This document shows, piece after piece, positions 24,877-37,117 of a DNA stretch of 64,000 nucleotides. The stretch covers positions 7,563,768 to 7,627,767 of the forward strand of contig CM075780.1 in NCBI GenBank assembly GCA_037974665.1, written 5' to 3'. A program made the translations under genes and the position numbers. This DNA comes from Ehretia macrophylla. Taxonomy: Eukaryota; Streptophyta; Magnoliopsida; Boraginales; Ehretiaceae. The notes under the pieces were generated by a model. It was not told the DNA's origin. It did not search any database and saw nothing but the letters and a program-made list of their open reading frames with translations. Every line of letters starts with the position of its first letter. Position 1 is the stretch's first letter.

Positions 24877-24994
24877 GGGTGCAACACGAGGACTTTCCAG
24901 GGGGTCACCCATCCTAGTACTACTCTCGCCCAAACACCCTTAACTTCGGAGTTCTGATGAGATCCGGTGCATTAGTACTGGTATGATCGCACCC
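24877..24994 (-). rRNA. 5S rRNA, copy 27
   Basis: Full length. Differences at n18, n35, n57, n61 and n99. n18 and n35 are shared with the adjacent copy 26. Class I upstream. Confidence 0.86.
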
Positions 24995-25553
24995 GTCATG
25001 TTGAGGGCACAATTCCTATATGTGTTAACGGTTCACAGTCCCAGCATAGAGAGATGGCTCATTCAAAAAGCCCAATGGGCTTAACGACAACCCATCCGCT
25101 TCAACAACGCAGTATCATCGCAAGACGTGATATCGACACGTTGTAGGGCACTCTGATGTCCCGCGAGTCAGGTTGTTGTCCTTTTAACAGTTCACGACGT
25201 ACGATCCGGGATGGAAAAATGGAGCAAAAGAAGAAAAGTGGATTGAAACTGATGAAATAGTTCGATTTTGGGATCCAAAAATGGGTACAGCGAGCAAGTT
25301 GGCTACCCCCGTCGTAGAGCTCTCAGAGAGCTTTGCAACGGTATGCTGTGCAACGCGTAACTCCTTACGGATCAAAAGTTATGGGCACCGGAGGGACGGA
25401 GACCTGGTCACAAACCCTACGCCCTCGGTTTGCGGGCCCAGCCTCTACAAGAAGCGAAGTTGACTTGCCCAATGTTTCGTGGGATTCAGTAAAAGAGATT
25501 TGGTGGATAAAGTATCTTGGCAACCGTAACCAGGGCAAAAGAAATTGAAAAGT

Positions 25554-25671
25554 GGGTGCAACACGAGGACTTCCCAGGGGGTCACCCATCCTAGTACTAC
25601 TCTCGACCAAGAACGCTTAACTTCGGTGTTCTAATAGGATCCGGTGCATTAGTGCTAGTATGATCGCACCC
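25554..25671 (-). rRNA. 5S rRNA, copy 28
   Basis: Full length. Six differences: n15, n36, n39, n45, n60 and n66. Class I upstream with an altered motif region. Confidence 0.85.
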
Positions 25672-26228
25672 GTCATGTTGAGGTTACAATTCCTATGTTT
25701 GTTAACGGTTCACAGTCCTAGCCTAGAGAGATGGCCCATTCAAAAGGTCCAATGGGCTTAACGACAACCCATCCACTTCAACAATACAGCATCCTCACAA
25801 GACATTATATCGACACATTGTAGGGCCCTCTGATGTCCCGCGAGTCAGGTTGTCGTCTTTTTAACAGTTCAAAACGTATGATCCGGGTTGGAAAAAAAGA
25901 GCAAATGAAGAAAAGTGGCCTGAAACTGATGAAAACGTTTGATTTTGGGCTCCCAAAAGGGCACAGCAAGCAAGCTGGCTGCCCCCGTCGTAGAGCTCTC
26001 AAAGAGCTTTGCAACGGTATGCTGTGCGCCGCTTAACTCCTTACGGATCAAAAGTTATGGGCACCGGAGCGACGGAGACCTGGTCACAAACCCTACGCCC
26101 TTGGTTTGCGGGCCAGCCTCTACATGAAGTGAAGTTGTCTGGTCCAATGTTCCGTGGGATTCAGTAATAGAGATTTGGTGGATAAAGTATCTTGGCAACC
26201 CTAACCAGGGCAAAAAAAATTGAAAAGG

Positions 26229-26346
26229 GGGTGCAACACGAGGACTTCCCAAGGGGTCACCCATCCTAGTACTACTCTCGCCCAACCACGCTGAACTTTG
26301 GAGTTCTGATGGGATCTGGTGCATTAGTGCTGGTATGATCGCACCC
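26229..26346 (-). rRNA. 5S rRNA, copy 29
   Basis: Full length. Differences at n30, n48, n54 and n61. n48 and n61 are shared with the adjacent copy 30. Class I upstream. Confidence 0.88.
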
Positions 26347-26905
26347 GTCATGTTGAGGGCATAATTCCTATATGTGTTAATGGTTCACAGTCCCAGCCTA
26401 GAGAGATGGCCCATTCAAAAGGCCCAATGGGCTTAACGACAACCCATCCGATTCAACAACGCAGCATCCTTGCAAGACATTATATCGACACGTTGTAGGG
26501 CCCTCTGATGTCCCGCTAGTCAGGTTGTCGTCCTTTTAACAGTTCACAACGTATGATTCGTGTCAAAAAAACAGAGCAAAAGAAGAAAAATGGACTGAAA
26601 CTAATGAAAACGTTCGATTTTTGGCTCCAAAAACGGGCACAGCGAGCAATCTGGCTACCCCTGTCGTAGAGCTGTCAGAGAGATTTGTAACGGTATGCTA
26701 TGCACCGCGTAACTCCTTACGGATCAAAAGTTATGGGCACCGGAGCGACGGAGACCTGGTCACAAACCCTACGCCCTCGGTTTGTGGGCCCAGCCTCTAA
26801 AAGAAGCGAAGTTGTCTTGCCCAATGTTCCGTGGGATTCAGTAATAGAGATTTGGTGGATAAAGTATCTTGGCAACCCTAACCAGGGCAAAAAAAATTGA
26901 AAAGG

Positions 26906-27023
26906 GGGTGCAACATGAGGACTTCCCAAGGGGTCACCCATCCTAGTACTACTCTCGCCCAACCACGCTTAACTTTGGAGTTCCGATGGGATCCGGTGCA
27001 TTAGTGCTGGTATGATCGCACCC
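26906..27023 (-). rRNA. 5S rRNA, copy 30
   Basis: Full length. Differences at n40, n48, n61 and n108. Class I upstream. Confidence 0.88.
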
Positions 27024-27582
27024 GTCATGTTGAGGGCACAATTCCTATATGTGTTAACGGTTCACAGTCCAAGCCTAGAGAGATGGCCCATTCAAAAGGC
27101 CCAATGGGCTTAAGGACAACCCATCCGCTTCAACAACGCAGCATCCTTGCATGACGTTATATCGACACGTTGTAGGGCCCTGTGATGTCCCGCTAGTCAG
27201 GTTGTCGTCCTTTTAACTGTTCACAATGTATGATCCGAGTCGGAAAAATAGAGTAAAAGAAGAAAAGTGGCCTGAAACTGATAAAAACGTTCGATTTTGG
27301 GCTCCAAAAATGGGCACAGCGAGCAAGCTGGCTACCCCCGTCGTAAACCTCTCAGAGAGCTTTGTAACGGTATGTTGTGCATCGCGTAACTCCTTACGGA
27401 TCAAAAGTTATGGGCACCAGAGCGACAGAGACCTGGTCACAAACCCTACGCCCTCGGTTTGTGGGCCCAATCTCTACAAGAAGCGAAGTTGTCTTGCCCA
27501 TTGTTCCGTGGGATTCAGTAATAGAGATTTGGTGGGTAAAGTATCTTGGCAACCCTAACCAGGGCAAAAAATATTGAAAAGG

Positions 27583-27700
27583 GGGTGCAACACGAGGACT
27601 TCCCTTGGGGTCTCCCTTCCTAGTACTACTCTCGCCCAAGCACGCTTAACTTCGAAGTTCTGATGGGATCTAGTGCATTAGTGCTGGTATGATCGCACCC
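27583..27700 (-). rRNA. 5S rRNA, copy 31
   Basis: Full length. Seven differences: n29, n30, n46, n84, n88, n95 and n96, so the C box is heavily altered. Class II upstream. Confidence 0.82.
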
Positions 27701-28251
27701 GTCATGTTAAGGGCACAATTCTTTTATGTGTTAACTGTTCACAGTCCCAGCCTTGAGAGATGGCCCATTCAAAAGGCCCAATGGGCTTAACGACAACCCA
27801 TCCGCTTCGACAACGCAGCATGCTTGCAAGACGTGATATCGACACGTTGTAGGGCCCTCTGATGTCCCGTGAGTCAGGTTGTCGTCCTTTTAACAGTTCA
27901 CGACGTACGATCCGGGACAGAAAAACAGAGCAAATGAAGAAAAGTGGCCTGAAACTGATGAAAATGTTCAATTTTGGGCTCCGAAAACGGGAGCAGCGAG
28001 CATCCTAGCTGCCCACGTTGTAGAGCTCTCAGAGAGGTTTGCAACGGCATGTTGTGTGCCGCGTAACTCCTTACGGATCAAAAGTTATGGGCACCGGAGC
28101 GACGGACACAAACCCTACGCCCTCGGTTTGCAGGCCCAGCCTCTACGTGAAACGAAGTTGTCTTGCCCAATGTTCCGTGGGATTCGATAATAGATATTTA
28201 TTAGATAAAATATCTTGGCAACCCTAACCAGGGCAAAAAAAATTGAAAAGG

Positions 28252-28369
28252 GGGTGCATCACGAGGACTTCTTAGGGGGTCACCAATCCTAGTACTACTC
28301 TCGCCCAAGCACGCTTAACTTCGTAGTTCTGATGGGATCCGGTGCATTAGTGCTGGTGTGATCGCACCT
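28252..28369 (-). rRNA. 5S rRNA, copy 32
   Basis: Full length. Seven differences: n1, n12, n46, n85, n97, n98 and n111. The spacer downstream in gene sense lost eight bases near 28106. Class I upstream. Confidence 0.82.
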
Positions 28370-28926
28370 GTCATGTGGAGGGCACAATTCCTATATGTGT
28401 TAACGGTTCACAGTCCCAGCCTAGAGAGATGGCCCATTCAAAAGGCCCAATGGGCTTAACGACAACACATCCGCTTCAACAACGTAGCATCCTCGCAAGA
28501 CCTTATATCGACACGTTGTAGGGCCCTCTAATGTCCCGTGAGTCAGGTTGTCGTCCTTTTAACATTTCACAACGTATGATCCGGGATGGAAAAATAGAGC
28601 AAAAGAAGAAAAGTGGTCTAAAACTGATGAAAATGATCGAATTTAGGCTCCAAAAAGGTCACGACAAGAAAGCTGGCTGCCCACGTCGTAGAGCTCTCAG
28701 AGAACTTTGCAACGGCATGTTGTGCGCCGCGTAACTCCTTACGGATCAAAAGTTATGGGCATCGGAGCGACGGAGACCTGGTCACATACTCTACGCCCTC
28801 GGTTTGCAGGCCCAGCCTCTACGTGAAACGAAGTTGTCTTGCCCAATGTTCCGTGGGATTCAGTAATAGAGATTTGGTGGATAAAGTATTTTGGCAACCC
28901 TAACCAGGGCAAAAAAAATTGAAAAG

Positions 28927-29044
28927 GGGTGCAACACGAGGACTTCCCAGGGGGTCACCCATCCTAGTACTATTCTTGCCCAAGTGCGCTTAACTTCGGA
29001 GTTCTGATGGGATCCGGTGCATTAGTGCTGGTATGATCGAACCC
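28927..29044 (-). rRNA. 5S rRNA, copy 33
   Basis: Full length. Differences at n5, n59, n60, n68 and n72, with A box and IE both changed. Class I upstream. Confidence 0.85.
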
Positions 29045-29603
29045 GTCATGTTGAGGGCACAATTCTTATATGTGTTAATGGTTCACAGACCCAGCCTAGA
29101 GAGATGGCCCATTCAAAAGGCCCAATGGGCTTAACGACAACCCATCCGCTTCAACAACGTAGCATCTTCGCAAGACGTGATATCAACACGTTGTAGGGCC
29201 CTCTGATGTGCCGCGAGTCAGGTTGTCGTCCTTTTAACAGTTCACGACGTACGATTCGGGATGGAAAAACAGAGCAAAAGAATAAAAGTGGCATGAAACT
29301 GATGAAAATGCTCAATTTTGGGCTCTAAAAATTGGCACAGCGAGCAAGCTGGCTGCCCCCGTCGTAGAGCTCTCAGAGAGCTTTGCAACGGTATGCTGTG
29401 CGCCGCGTAACTCCTTACGGATCAAAAGTTATGGGCACCGAAGCGACGAAGACCTGGTCACAAACCCTATGCCCTCGGTTTGCGGGCCCAGCCTCTACAT
29501 GAAGCAAAATTGTCTTGTCCAATGTTCCATGGGATTCAGTAATAGAGATTTGGTGGATAAAGTATCTTGGCAACCCTAACCAGGGCAAAAAAAATTGAAA
29601 AGG

Positions 29604-29721
29604 GGGTGCAACACAAGGACTTCCTAGGGGGTCACCCATCCTAGTACTACTCTCGCCCAAGCACGCTTAACTTCGGAGTTCTGATGGGATCCAGTGCATT
29701 AGTGCTGGTATGATCGCACCC
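29604..29721 (-). rRNA. 5S rRNA, copy 34
   Basis: Full length. Differences at n29, n97 and n107. The last gene before the two solo LTRs, which sit in its upstream spacer. Class II upstream. Confidence 0.9.
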
Positions 29722-30069
29722 GTCATGTTAAGGGCACAATTCCTTTATGTGTTAACTGTTTAGAGTCCAGCTTAGAGAGATGGCCCATTCAGAAGGCCCA
29801 ATGGGCTTAACGACAACCCATCCGCTTCAACAACGCAGCATGCTTGCAAGACGTGATATCGACACGTTGTAGGGCCCTCTGATGTCCTGCGAGTCAGATT
29901 GTCGTCCTTTTAACTGTTCACGACGTACGATCCGGGACGGAAAAACAGAGCAAAAGAAGAAAAGTGGCCTGAAACTAATGAAAACGTTCGATTTTGGGCT
30001 TCAAAAACGGGCACAACAAGCATGCTTGCTGTCCCCGTTGTAGAGCTCTCAGAGAGCTTTGCAACGGTA

Positions 30070-30074
30070 TGCTG
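30070..30074. other. Target-site duplication of solo LTR A, left
   Basis: TGCTG here against CGCTG at 33015-33019, one mismatch. The pairing gives TG...CA element ends. Confidence 0.75.
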
Positions 30075-31654
30075 TGTTTGATAACCCGAACCCGGCATGC
30101 ATTTAATAGCACTTGACTGCATTTGATTAAATGTTTAATTAGTTAAATCAACCAATTTGCACTATTTTAATATTTCTTTTGGAAGCATTTAGTAGTTATA
30201 TATTGAATAATTAAAAGATTATTGCCTATTTCTAATAATTATAGTAATTGAATTTATTCTCTTGTGATTAATTAAGTGACATCTTAAATGTTAGCATTGG
30301 ATTTGCGTTTATTTTTAGTTAAACATTTATTTGAAGCTTTATTTTCATATTTCTTTTAGAAGTAACTAGAATAATACTTGAGCTAATTATTTTAACGGAA
30401 TATCAACCACTTTTCATATTGATGTCAATCGGTTTTATTTTTCTTGCACTTAAATGCTCGGATTTCAATTAAATGAAAAGTAGCTCCGAGCCGGAGTAAA
30501 TTTTAAACTATGATGCTTTCCAAAAATGATATATTTCTTAGATTCTTTGAGATTTAATTATTACTTCTTTGTTGTCGCAACGTGCATTGCATATCAAGAA
30601 CGATAGTTAGGAAATGATTTCCAGTCCTCAGCAAATAGTGAAAACTAGTATTTAGTGTTTTAATTTTAGTGTTTTAAGTTGTATTTAACTGGAATTGGAT
30701 TTATGTTACTTGTTTTAGCTTTAAAATGCATGAAATAGGCTAGTTTGACCAATTTTTAAGTGGTTTGACCAAGGGGCTTGACCTTTGACCTTTGTCATCT
30801 TTAAAATAGCACATAATAACACAAAATAAAAAAAAGAAGGCTGAAAATCAAAAGCATAGGGCCGAAAAATGCAAGAGAGAAAAAAAAAACATTTCTTCAT
30901 CAAATCATCAAATTTTCGCGTGAGCTTGCACGGGGTGATTTCCGAGGCATCCTACGAGGTTTCCCTAGCGTCTAGGAGTGTCTAAGGTGAGGGTTTCATC
31001 GTTATTTATGCATTTGAAAATGTTGAACATAAACTTTAATTTTTGTGATTTAATCGTAGGTTGTTATTTTGTCTATTTCATTGCTTAAAGAATGTTCCCT
31101 AGCAATTGTAGAATGTGTATTTATAGCTTTTTAACATTTTCTACAGTTGAATATTGAAATTGAAATATAAATTGTGTAATGAATAGTAAATTATGAATAG
31201 TAAACCCCCGTTTCGATGAAGTTGCGCTGTTATGCTTTCTGTTGATGTGAAAAGGTGCTAGGTATGCTAGAATGTCTAAATGTATGGTTTGTTTAGGTTG
31301 CGTAATGGAAAAAAATGAGAAAAACGCTTTGGTGAAAGTCGGGGTCGTTTAGGTCGAGTTTAGCGTTTTCTCGTTTTGCGTGATGGCATTGTTTCGGGAG
31401 GCCATGGAAGCACTTTTGGTGTGATTATGGCATTGATTGGGTGATCGGTTGAGGTAGCGGTAGTTCAAACGAGCAAAGGGGGAAATCGGGACTTTGCATG
31501 AATTCTAGGGTAAAGTAGGGTTTCGGGGTCTTTAGACGTGCCTTATGGTAACCTAGGAGGATTGGTGAAGTCGGTTTCCAAAGCTCGTGGCTCGTTTGAA
31601 AGTAGTAGCGTTTTGAAAGTTGGGGACATTTTTGGGATTTTGTGTGTTTTCATA

Positions 31655-31740
31655 GTATATTGCTTATAGAATGTTTATAATGCTTATAGAATGTCTAGAA
31701 TGTTTATAGAATGCTTATAATGCCTATAGAATACTTGTTA
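31655..31740 (+). repeat. Short tandem repeat in solo LTR A
   Basis: TGCTTATAGAATGTTTATAA-like units in a row, imperfect, about 20 bp each. Related AAGCATT-rich repeats occur in the paired LTRs near 46725 and 51430 in the other orientation. Confidence 0.7.
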
Positions 31741-32373
31741 TTGCTTGATAATGTTAGTTGGTGTTCTTCTTGTTACTTGTTTGATTGCAAATACTTGTTG
31801 ATGCTTATTACGCTTGTTAGAGTTGATTATTGATTGAAATGTTTAACAATTGTTGAATAATGCTTGATATCTCGTTTATCTCCTCTATCTGTGTTGTTGT
31901 GCTATCGTTCATTTATCGCCTTGTATCGAGTCTTGCATTGCATAGTGTCCAGCGTGTGAGTGATGGGCCTCTCTGGGTAGCCTCGGGTTGCCAGTGTTGG
32001 TTGCTCTAGCTCCGTGGCTATTCCCTCTTCTCGCTTGGGTTGCCTCCCAGGGAGATTTGGGTCGTAGATTGATGGTTACTCTCGGGGTATTCCAAACTGG
32101 TGTTATAAGGTAGTTGCGCGCTTATTGTCATCGTTGTCAACATCAAGCTCGAGATTGATGTATTGCTCGTGAAATGGTACATTGCTCGTAAGAGTGAACC
32201 ATAGCCTTCAGAGTGTGGTATAGCTTTGAATGGTTGTGTTAATACTTTCAGTAATTGCTTATTGTAATGATTGTTTGTCTTGATTGCTTATTTATCAGTT
32301 ATATTGCTTAACTGTCTTATATGCATTGCACGACTTTCTTTCTCTCCAATTCGATATCTGTCTCGCCCTCACT

Positions 32374-32396
32374 GAGTATACGTGTTGTGTATACTC
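32374..32396 (+). other. Hairpin GAGTATAC / GTATACTC in solo LTR A
   Basis: Perfect 8-bp stem with a 7-base loop, about 620 bp before the LTR 3' end. The same hairpin is at 46188-46210 and 50900-50922. Placement could suit an R/U5 RNA structure, but that is inference. Confidence 0.75.
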
Positions 32397-33014
32397 ACTC
32401 CTCACCACCACATTTCAGGAAATGTCATGTTAGCTGGAAAGTTCGTGATTTCGTGAAAGTTCGTGCCTGAAGAGTTGTCTTGCGTGCCTATGTGGCTTGA
32501 GTGTCGAAGTTGTAAAGATATATGCTTTCATATGTTGTATGTATTTATTGTTAAAAGAAATGTAATTTAAATCTAGCTAGGTAGTTGAGGTAAATTGATA
32601 AGCTAGTTTCTGTAATCAATTAGCATAGCTTAACTTCAATGCATGTTTGTAATGTCCAAAGGAAAAGAGTTAGAATGGCATGATAGTTTATTTTATGCAA
32701 TAGCTTGGTATGATTTAATTGTCTAGTTTGAATGTACTTGTCAAAAATGTAAAGAGATAGGTTAGCTTTTAAAATTGGAAATGTATGTATATTTGCTTGT
32801 GGTTGCTTGTTGAGAACAAGGCTCGGATGGCCTTGAGGTGGTTGTATGTTTGGACATGGTATTGGTCCACTTATATGCTGTTGCATGTTTGCTTTTTGCC
32901 TAGAAACAAGGGAGACTCCGTCCGTTTTCCCTAAAAATTATGCCCGGGTTTGGATTTGGGTTGTGATTAGATTGATAGATAGAACTACCGGTCTCGAGAA
33001 GGATCGGGGTGTCA

Positions 33015-33063
33015 CGCTGTGCGCTGCGTAACTCCTTACGGATCAAAAGTTATAGGCACCGGA
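33015..33063 (-). repeat. 49-bp piece of 5S spacer between two solo LTRs
   Basis: Reads from CGCTGTGCG to GGCACCGGA and matches the normal spacer. It starts with the right duplication of LTR A and ends with the left duplication CCGGA of LTR B. Confidence 0.93.
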
Positions 33064-33089
33064 TGTGAGGCTCGACCCCGAATAACGTG

Positions 33090-33475
33090 TCATACCTCGA
33101 TTTGCGTGCCATAGATCCCTAATTATATGACCGACCTTGGATTACGTGTCCTGTCTTGGTTTTTGTGCGATACCTAGATATACGTGCCCTGACCTCGATG
33201 TACGAGCGTTACCTCGTTTCGTGTGCCCTAACCTTGAACTGCGTACCTCAACCTAGATATAGAGTCGTGCCTTGATTTGCGTGTGTTGCATTGAATTACG
33301 TGCCTTGCATTGGTTTATGTGCATTCACCTAGGATTACGTGCATTAGTCTTGAAGTACGTGCATTAGTCTTGAAGTTCATGTCTTACCTCGTAGTTCGTG
33401 TCTACCTCGTGATTCGTGCCCCGTATTGATTTCTGTGCGTGTCTCGTAGTGCGTGCCCTAGACCTAGGAAAGCGC
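33090..33475 (+). repeat. Degenerate minisatellite at the start of solo LTR B
   Basis: A series of ACGTGCCxTxxCCTxGA-like units of roughly 20-25 bp. Two are identical 20-bp copies at 33337-33356 and 33357-33376. Confidence 0.75.
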
Positions 33476-33974
33476 GCCCACACGCTAATCAATAAAGAAT
33501 CTTACACAAAGCACTAGACACTAAAATAATCCTACACAATCCACTAACCAATATTATATTCCTAATTCAAATTCTCTACAAACTCCACTAACAATAAAAT
33601 AATACTAAACTATTCCTACATTTCCTACTATCTATTATTATATTCATAATTCAACTCATCAACAAACATTCCTATATTTTATTCTACCTAGATTCCCTAA
33701 TTTCCCAACATTCCTATGACAATTCTAATGACACAAATGCATAAAAAATTAGTCCTAGACAAACTATGACACACACACAATACACTAGGCATAAAATAGC
33801 CCCAAAACCCTACCCAATGCACACCATTTTCGACCAAGTGCTCCTTGCCCATGCTAGGAATTTCAAAATGCCTCTTGAAGACATAAAAATCAGAATTGCT
33901 AAGCTCAAGGCCAAACCCATGCATCAACTTTTGCAAAAAGCCTCATTTTTCTTTCATTTCTCTCATTTTCCTCA

Positions 33975-34012
33975 ACCTTCTCTCTCTCCCTCTCATTCTC
34001 TCTCTCCATCTC
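33975..34012 (+). repeat. CT-rich microsatellite
   Basis: Runs of CTCTCTC interrupted by CC and ATT, inside solo LTR B. Confidence 0.8.
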
Positions 34013-34271
34013 GGTTTTGGGCTGAGTTTTCACCTTCAATATCTCATTTTCTTCACACCATAGTTGATCAAGTCAAACAATCATCAAAGAAACTCAAGCA
34101 AACAAGCTAGGATGCGAAAATCACACATGCATGCCCTTTGAAGTCTTCATTTCGGCCGTAGGTGAGTTTTTAAGCTTCCATTTCTTTTCTTCTTGTTCTA
34201 ACCTCATGCATGTACTAAGAGCTTGGTCACTAAGCTAGGAAAATAGAGAAAACCAAGTTGGAATCTCGGCT

Positions 34272-34289
34272 AAGAAGAAGAAGAAGAAG
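34272..34289 (+). repeat. (AAG)6 microsatellite
   Basis: Six AAG triplets inside solo LTR B. Confidence 0.85.
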
Positions 34290-34539
34290 TTTTGTGCTTC
34301 AACAAGTTTTTGTGCATCTTCTTGGTTGATTGCTAAGGTAAGGGCTAAAACCTTTTGAAAATCCTTCAAAAATTCACATGCATGCTCATGAATGTATGTC
34401 TTTGCTTCTGTACTTGAGTTATATGGTCGTTCATAAGCTTAAACAACCATGCATGGCAAGATCTTGGCTTGAAAGTGATGCTAGGTGAAGTCGGATTGTT
34501 GACAGCTCTCTGACCAGTCTGTTTCGAGGTAAGTTTAGC

Positions 34540-34905
34540 TAGGAAAATGATGTTAAAAATTCATTAAAATTGGTAGGTGACTATTTTGGACAGTTTTGAA
34601 TATTTTTCATAGAAATAGGCCGAAGCTAATTTTGACTCTAAGGTCCTCAAAATGGCGAATCTGTAAAATGTGTCCAAATCTGGAAATCTGGAAAAATGAA
34701 GCAGGTTTTGGCAGATGCACTGACCTTGTGGAATGAACCATATTTGACTTAGTAAATGATGTCCAAAATGCATTAAATTTGGTGTGCTGCTATATTTTTC
34801 AGTTCTGGACATTTTTTTTCAGAAATGGACTAAGGCTAAAACTGACCCTAAGGACCTCAAAAACGTCAATTATGTAAATGTGTGCAAATCTGGCCAGTTT
34901 TGTGC
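34540..34905 (+). repeat. Diverged direct duplication in solo LTR B
   Basis: Two copies about 208 bp apart share AAATGATGT, CATTAAA, GGACATTTT-like, CTAAGGxCCTCAAAA and CAAATCTGG in the same order. The copies are diverged, so the duplication is older than this insertion. Confidence 0.7.
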
Positions 34906-36999
34906 TATCTCACTGTTTCGGCTATATCTAATGATTCCGAACTCCAATTGATGCAAGGTTTGTTTCTGATTTTATTTATCTTCTTAAGATTTAATTTGAC
35001 ATCTTATTCACTGGATTTGGAGTTTGTTTGCTTATCTTATTGATTGTGAGAAAACAGCCTATTGCAGTAAGGGTTTCACTTAGCTATATGCTTGGAAAAA
35101 TTATTGTAACCTCTCTTGTGGTGTTAATTGCTTGGAATTGTGGTGTTGAGATGTTGTGTGGACTGTTTTGAGTACTTGAGGATGTTGAATTATATGATGC
35201 ATGGCTTGAGATTGACTTTGAGTTGGTTTGAGGCTCAAATTGCACGAATATGCACAAAATGGAAACCCTAACGACTAGGTAGTTTTGCTAAGTGTTGATC
35301 ATTCAGATACTGTGTGGAATTATATGTTTAGTAGGCTGCCCGTAAATGCCTTTATGACCCTAAATGTGAATTTGATCATTGCATGTTGACAAATAGGCTT
35401 TTCTTGCACCCGAACCCACGTAGATGTTATTACATGTTGAATAATCTTATTACTTGATCACGTGGACTTCGTAATGAGTTATATGGCCTGTTTTACATGT
35501 GTTACATGGCTGCCTGTTTAATTTTCATATAACTCTATATGCCTTTCAAGTGAAATTTCCTGTCTTATCGTGCCCTGCTTGTTTACCTGTCAATGTGCAA
35601 TCTTATGACTGTCCAGAGGCAACCTACTTTGTTGTCCTCCTACTGTGATATATTATCTTTCATAAATGTGCATTGCATACAAGGTTGCAACCTTTCCTGT
35701 CGGCATGGAAGCGATCACGCACACCGGGCGGCATCGGGCTTGCCAGTGCACCCGTGACTACCATGGTCCCATTCCCTCTTTCGCTTGGGGGCTAGACTTC
35801 CTCAGAGAGTTGGGTCGTAGGATTTCAGGGTACATCCGGAGTACACCCACCTGGCGTGTTTGGGGGATGATTTGAAGTCGGCCGCAACAATTGATTCTGG
35901 AACTGACCTGAGAGCAAAAGCTCACTGTATCCTTTTTACTATGTGTATAAGTACTCTCGCTTGGTTCCTAGAGAACCTCGGGGAGGAAAGACCGGTATTT
36001 CTGTTCCTATACTTATATTATTGTTATATTCATGCTTGCAAAAAGGATTTTCATAAGTTGAACCGAAAAATGAGTTTCAAAACCTATTTCTCGTTCCCCC
36101 TCGCTGAGTTCATAAGGTCTCACCCTCTTTTATCATCTCAGGTGAAGAAGATCAAGAACAGGTACCCGAGGATGATGTGCCTAACGATGATTCCTTGGAG
36201 TGATTGCCTGTCCCTACGTGCTTTTGTGCTTTGCCTGAAAGTGGTTGCTATATGGATGTTGTGTTTGAATGCAAACTATTCATTTTATTGATGTAAATGA
36301 CCACGTTGTAATTTGGGTCTAATTCTGGGATTGTACTACCTATAACCAGACGAACTTTTATTTGTTTGTTTGCTTTCGTTTTCTTAATTAGTAGTTATCG
36401 TAGGCTTTCAAACCACTAGATGAACGATCAACTAAGTTAATTCTATCTAATTTCACTTAGGTGCTCATTTGTAAACTAAAGGATAATAGGTACTTGCATG
36501 ATAGGAAATTGACGAATAAACAGGACATAGTTATCATGTTAGGCTTATTAACCAAACGAGACTTTCAAGATAAACTAGTAGGCAAATCGGTTGGTGACAA
36601 TAGGAGTCCTTAATGGAATTGGATTAATGGTTGGAATAATTGAGGCGTTTAGAGAATTAGGTCAAACCAAAGAGCCCAATTACAACCGTTATGCTACCGG
36701 TTCACCGAAAAACTATGAAGTTTAGGCCACAACGTTAAGTGTTAAATCTTCATCAACGATTAAGTATGTGACATGTCCTGAACATTTAGATCACACCCTA
36801 GTCTAACCATTATAAGTCGGGTTGGGACGTGACACCGGAGCGACGGAGACCTGGTCATAAACCCTACGCCCTTGGTTTGCGGGCCCAGCCTCTACAAGAA
36901 GCGAAGTTGTCTTCCCAATGTTCCGTGAGATTCAGTAATAGAGATTTGGTGGATAAAGTATCTTGGCAACCCTAACTAGGGCAAAAAAAATTGAAAATG

Positions 37000-37117
37000 G
37001 GGTACAACACGAGGACTTCCCAGGGGGTCACCCATCCTAGTACTACTCTCGCCCAAGCACACTTAACTTCAGAGTTCTGATGGGATCCGGTGTATTAGTG
37101 CTAGTATGATAGCACCC
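37000..37117 (-). rRNA. 5S rRNA, copy 35
   Basis: Full length. Six differences: n7, n15, n25, n47, n57 and n114. Its downstream spacer is the unit broken by the two solo LTRs. Class II upstream. Confidence 0.86.

Larger units (their letters stand above)
11362..30074 (-). repeat. 5S rDNA tandem array, block 2
   Basis: Copies 7 (5' part) to 34, with unit spacing 674-677 bp apart from one of 669 bp. The 669-bp unit lost eight bases at the join near 28106. It ends in the spacer of the unit interrupted by the first solo LTR. Long runs of class I spacer occur here (copies 12-19 and 27-30). Confidence 0.95.
30075..33014 (+). mobile_element. Solo LTR A (2.94 kb), same family as the element at 45656
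   Basis: Begins TGTTTGATAACCCG and ends GGATCGGGGTGTCA, matching in opposite orientation the LTR ends at 45656 and 52932. Shared internal segments include the GCTTGCACGGGGTG area (about 30925) and the GAGTATAC hairpin (32374-32396). There is no internal region or second LTR, and a near-perfect 5-bp duplication flanks it, so it is best explained as a solo LTR left by LTR-LTR recombination. It is about 390 bp longer than the paired LTRs. I see no coding capacity; a 60-codon open frame near 30800 is not convincing. Confidence 0.85.
33064..36834 (+). mobile_element. Solo LTR B (3.77 kb), a second long-LTR family
   Basis: Begins TGTGAGGCTCGACCCCG and ends GTTGGGACGTGACA, flanked by perfect CCGGA duplications (33059-33063 and 36835-36839). 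Near 35770-35840 and 36100-36130 it shares short landmarks with LTR A: ATTCCCTCTT then CGCTTGGG, GGGTCGTAG, and a CTCxCTGAGT...CTCACCC pair. That supports an LTR in plus orientation of the Ty3/gypsy type, but no pol is present to prove it. Open frames of 114 and 143 codons (33766, 35860) show no known domain. Confidence 0.75.

Noticed and set aside
35860-36291. 143-codon frame in solo LTR B
   Set aside because: It lies inside an LTR, has no recognisable domain and no support from codon pattern.
33064-36834. LTR B as a DNA transposon or host gene fragment
   Set aside because: TG...CA ends, a perfect 5-bp duplication and LTR-type landmarks fit an LTR better. No terminal inverted repeats of transposon length and no transposase frame were seen.
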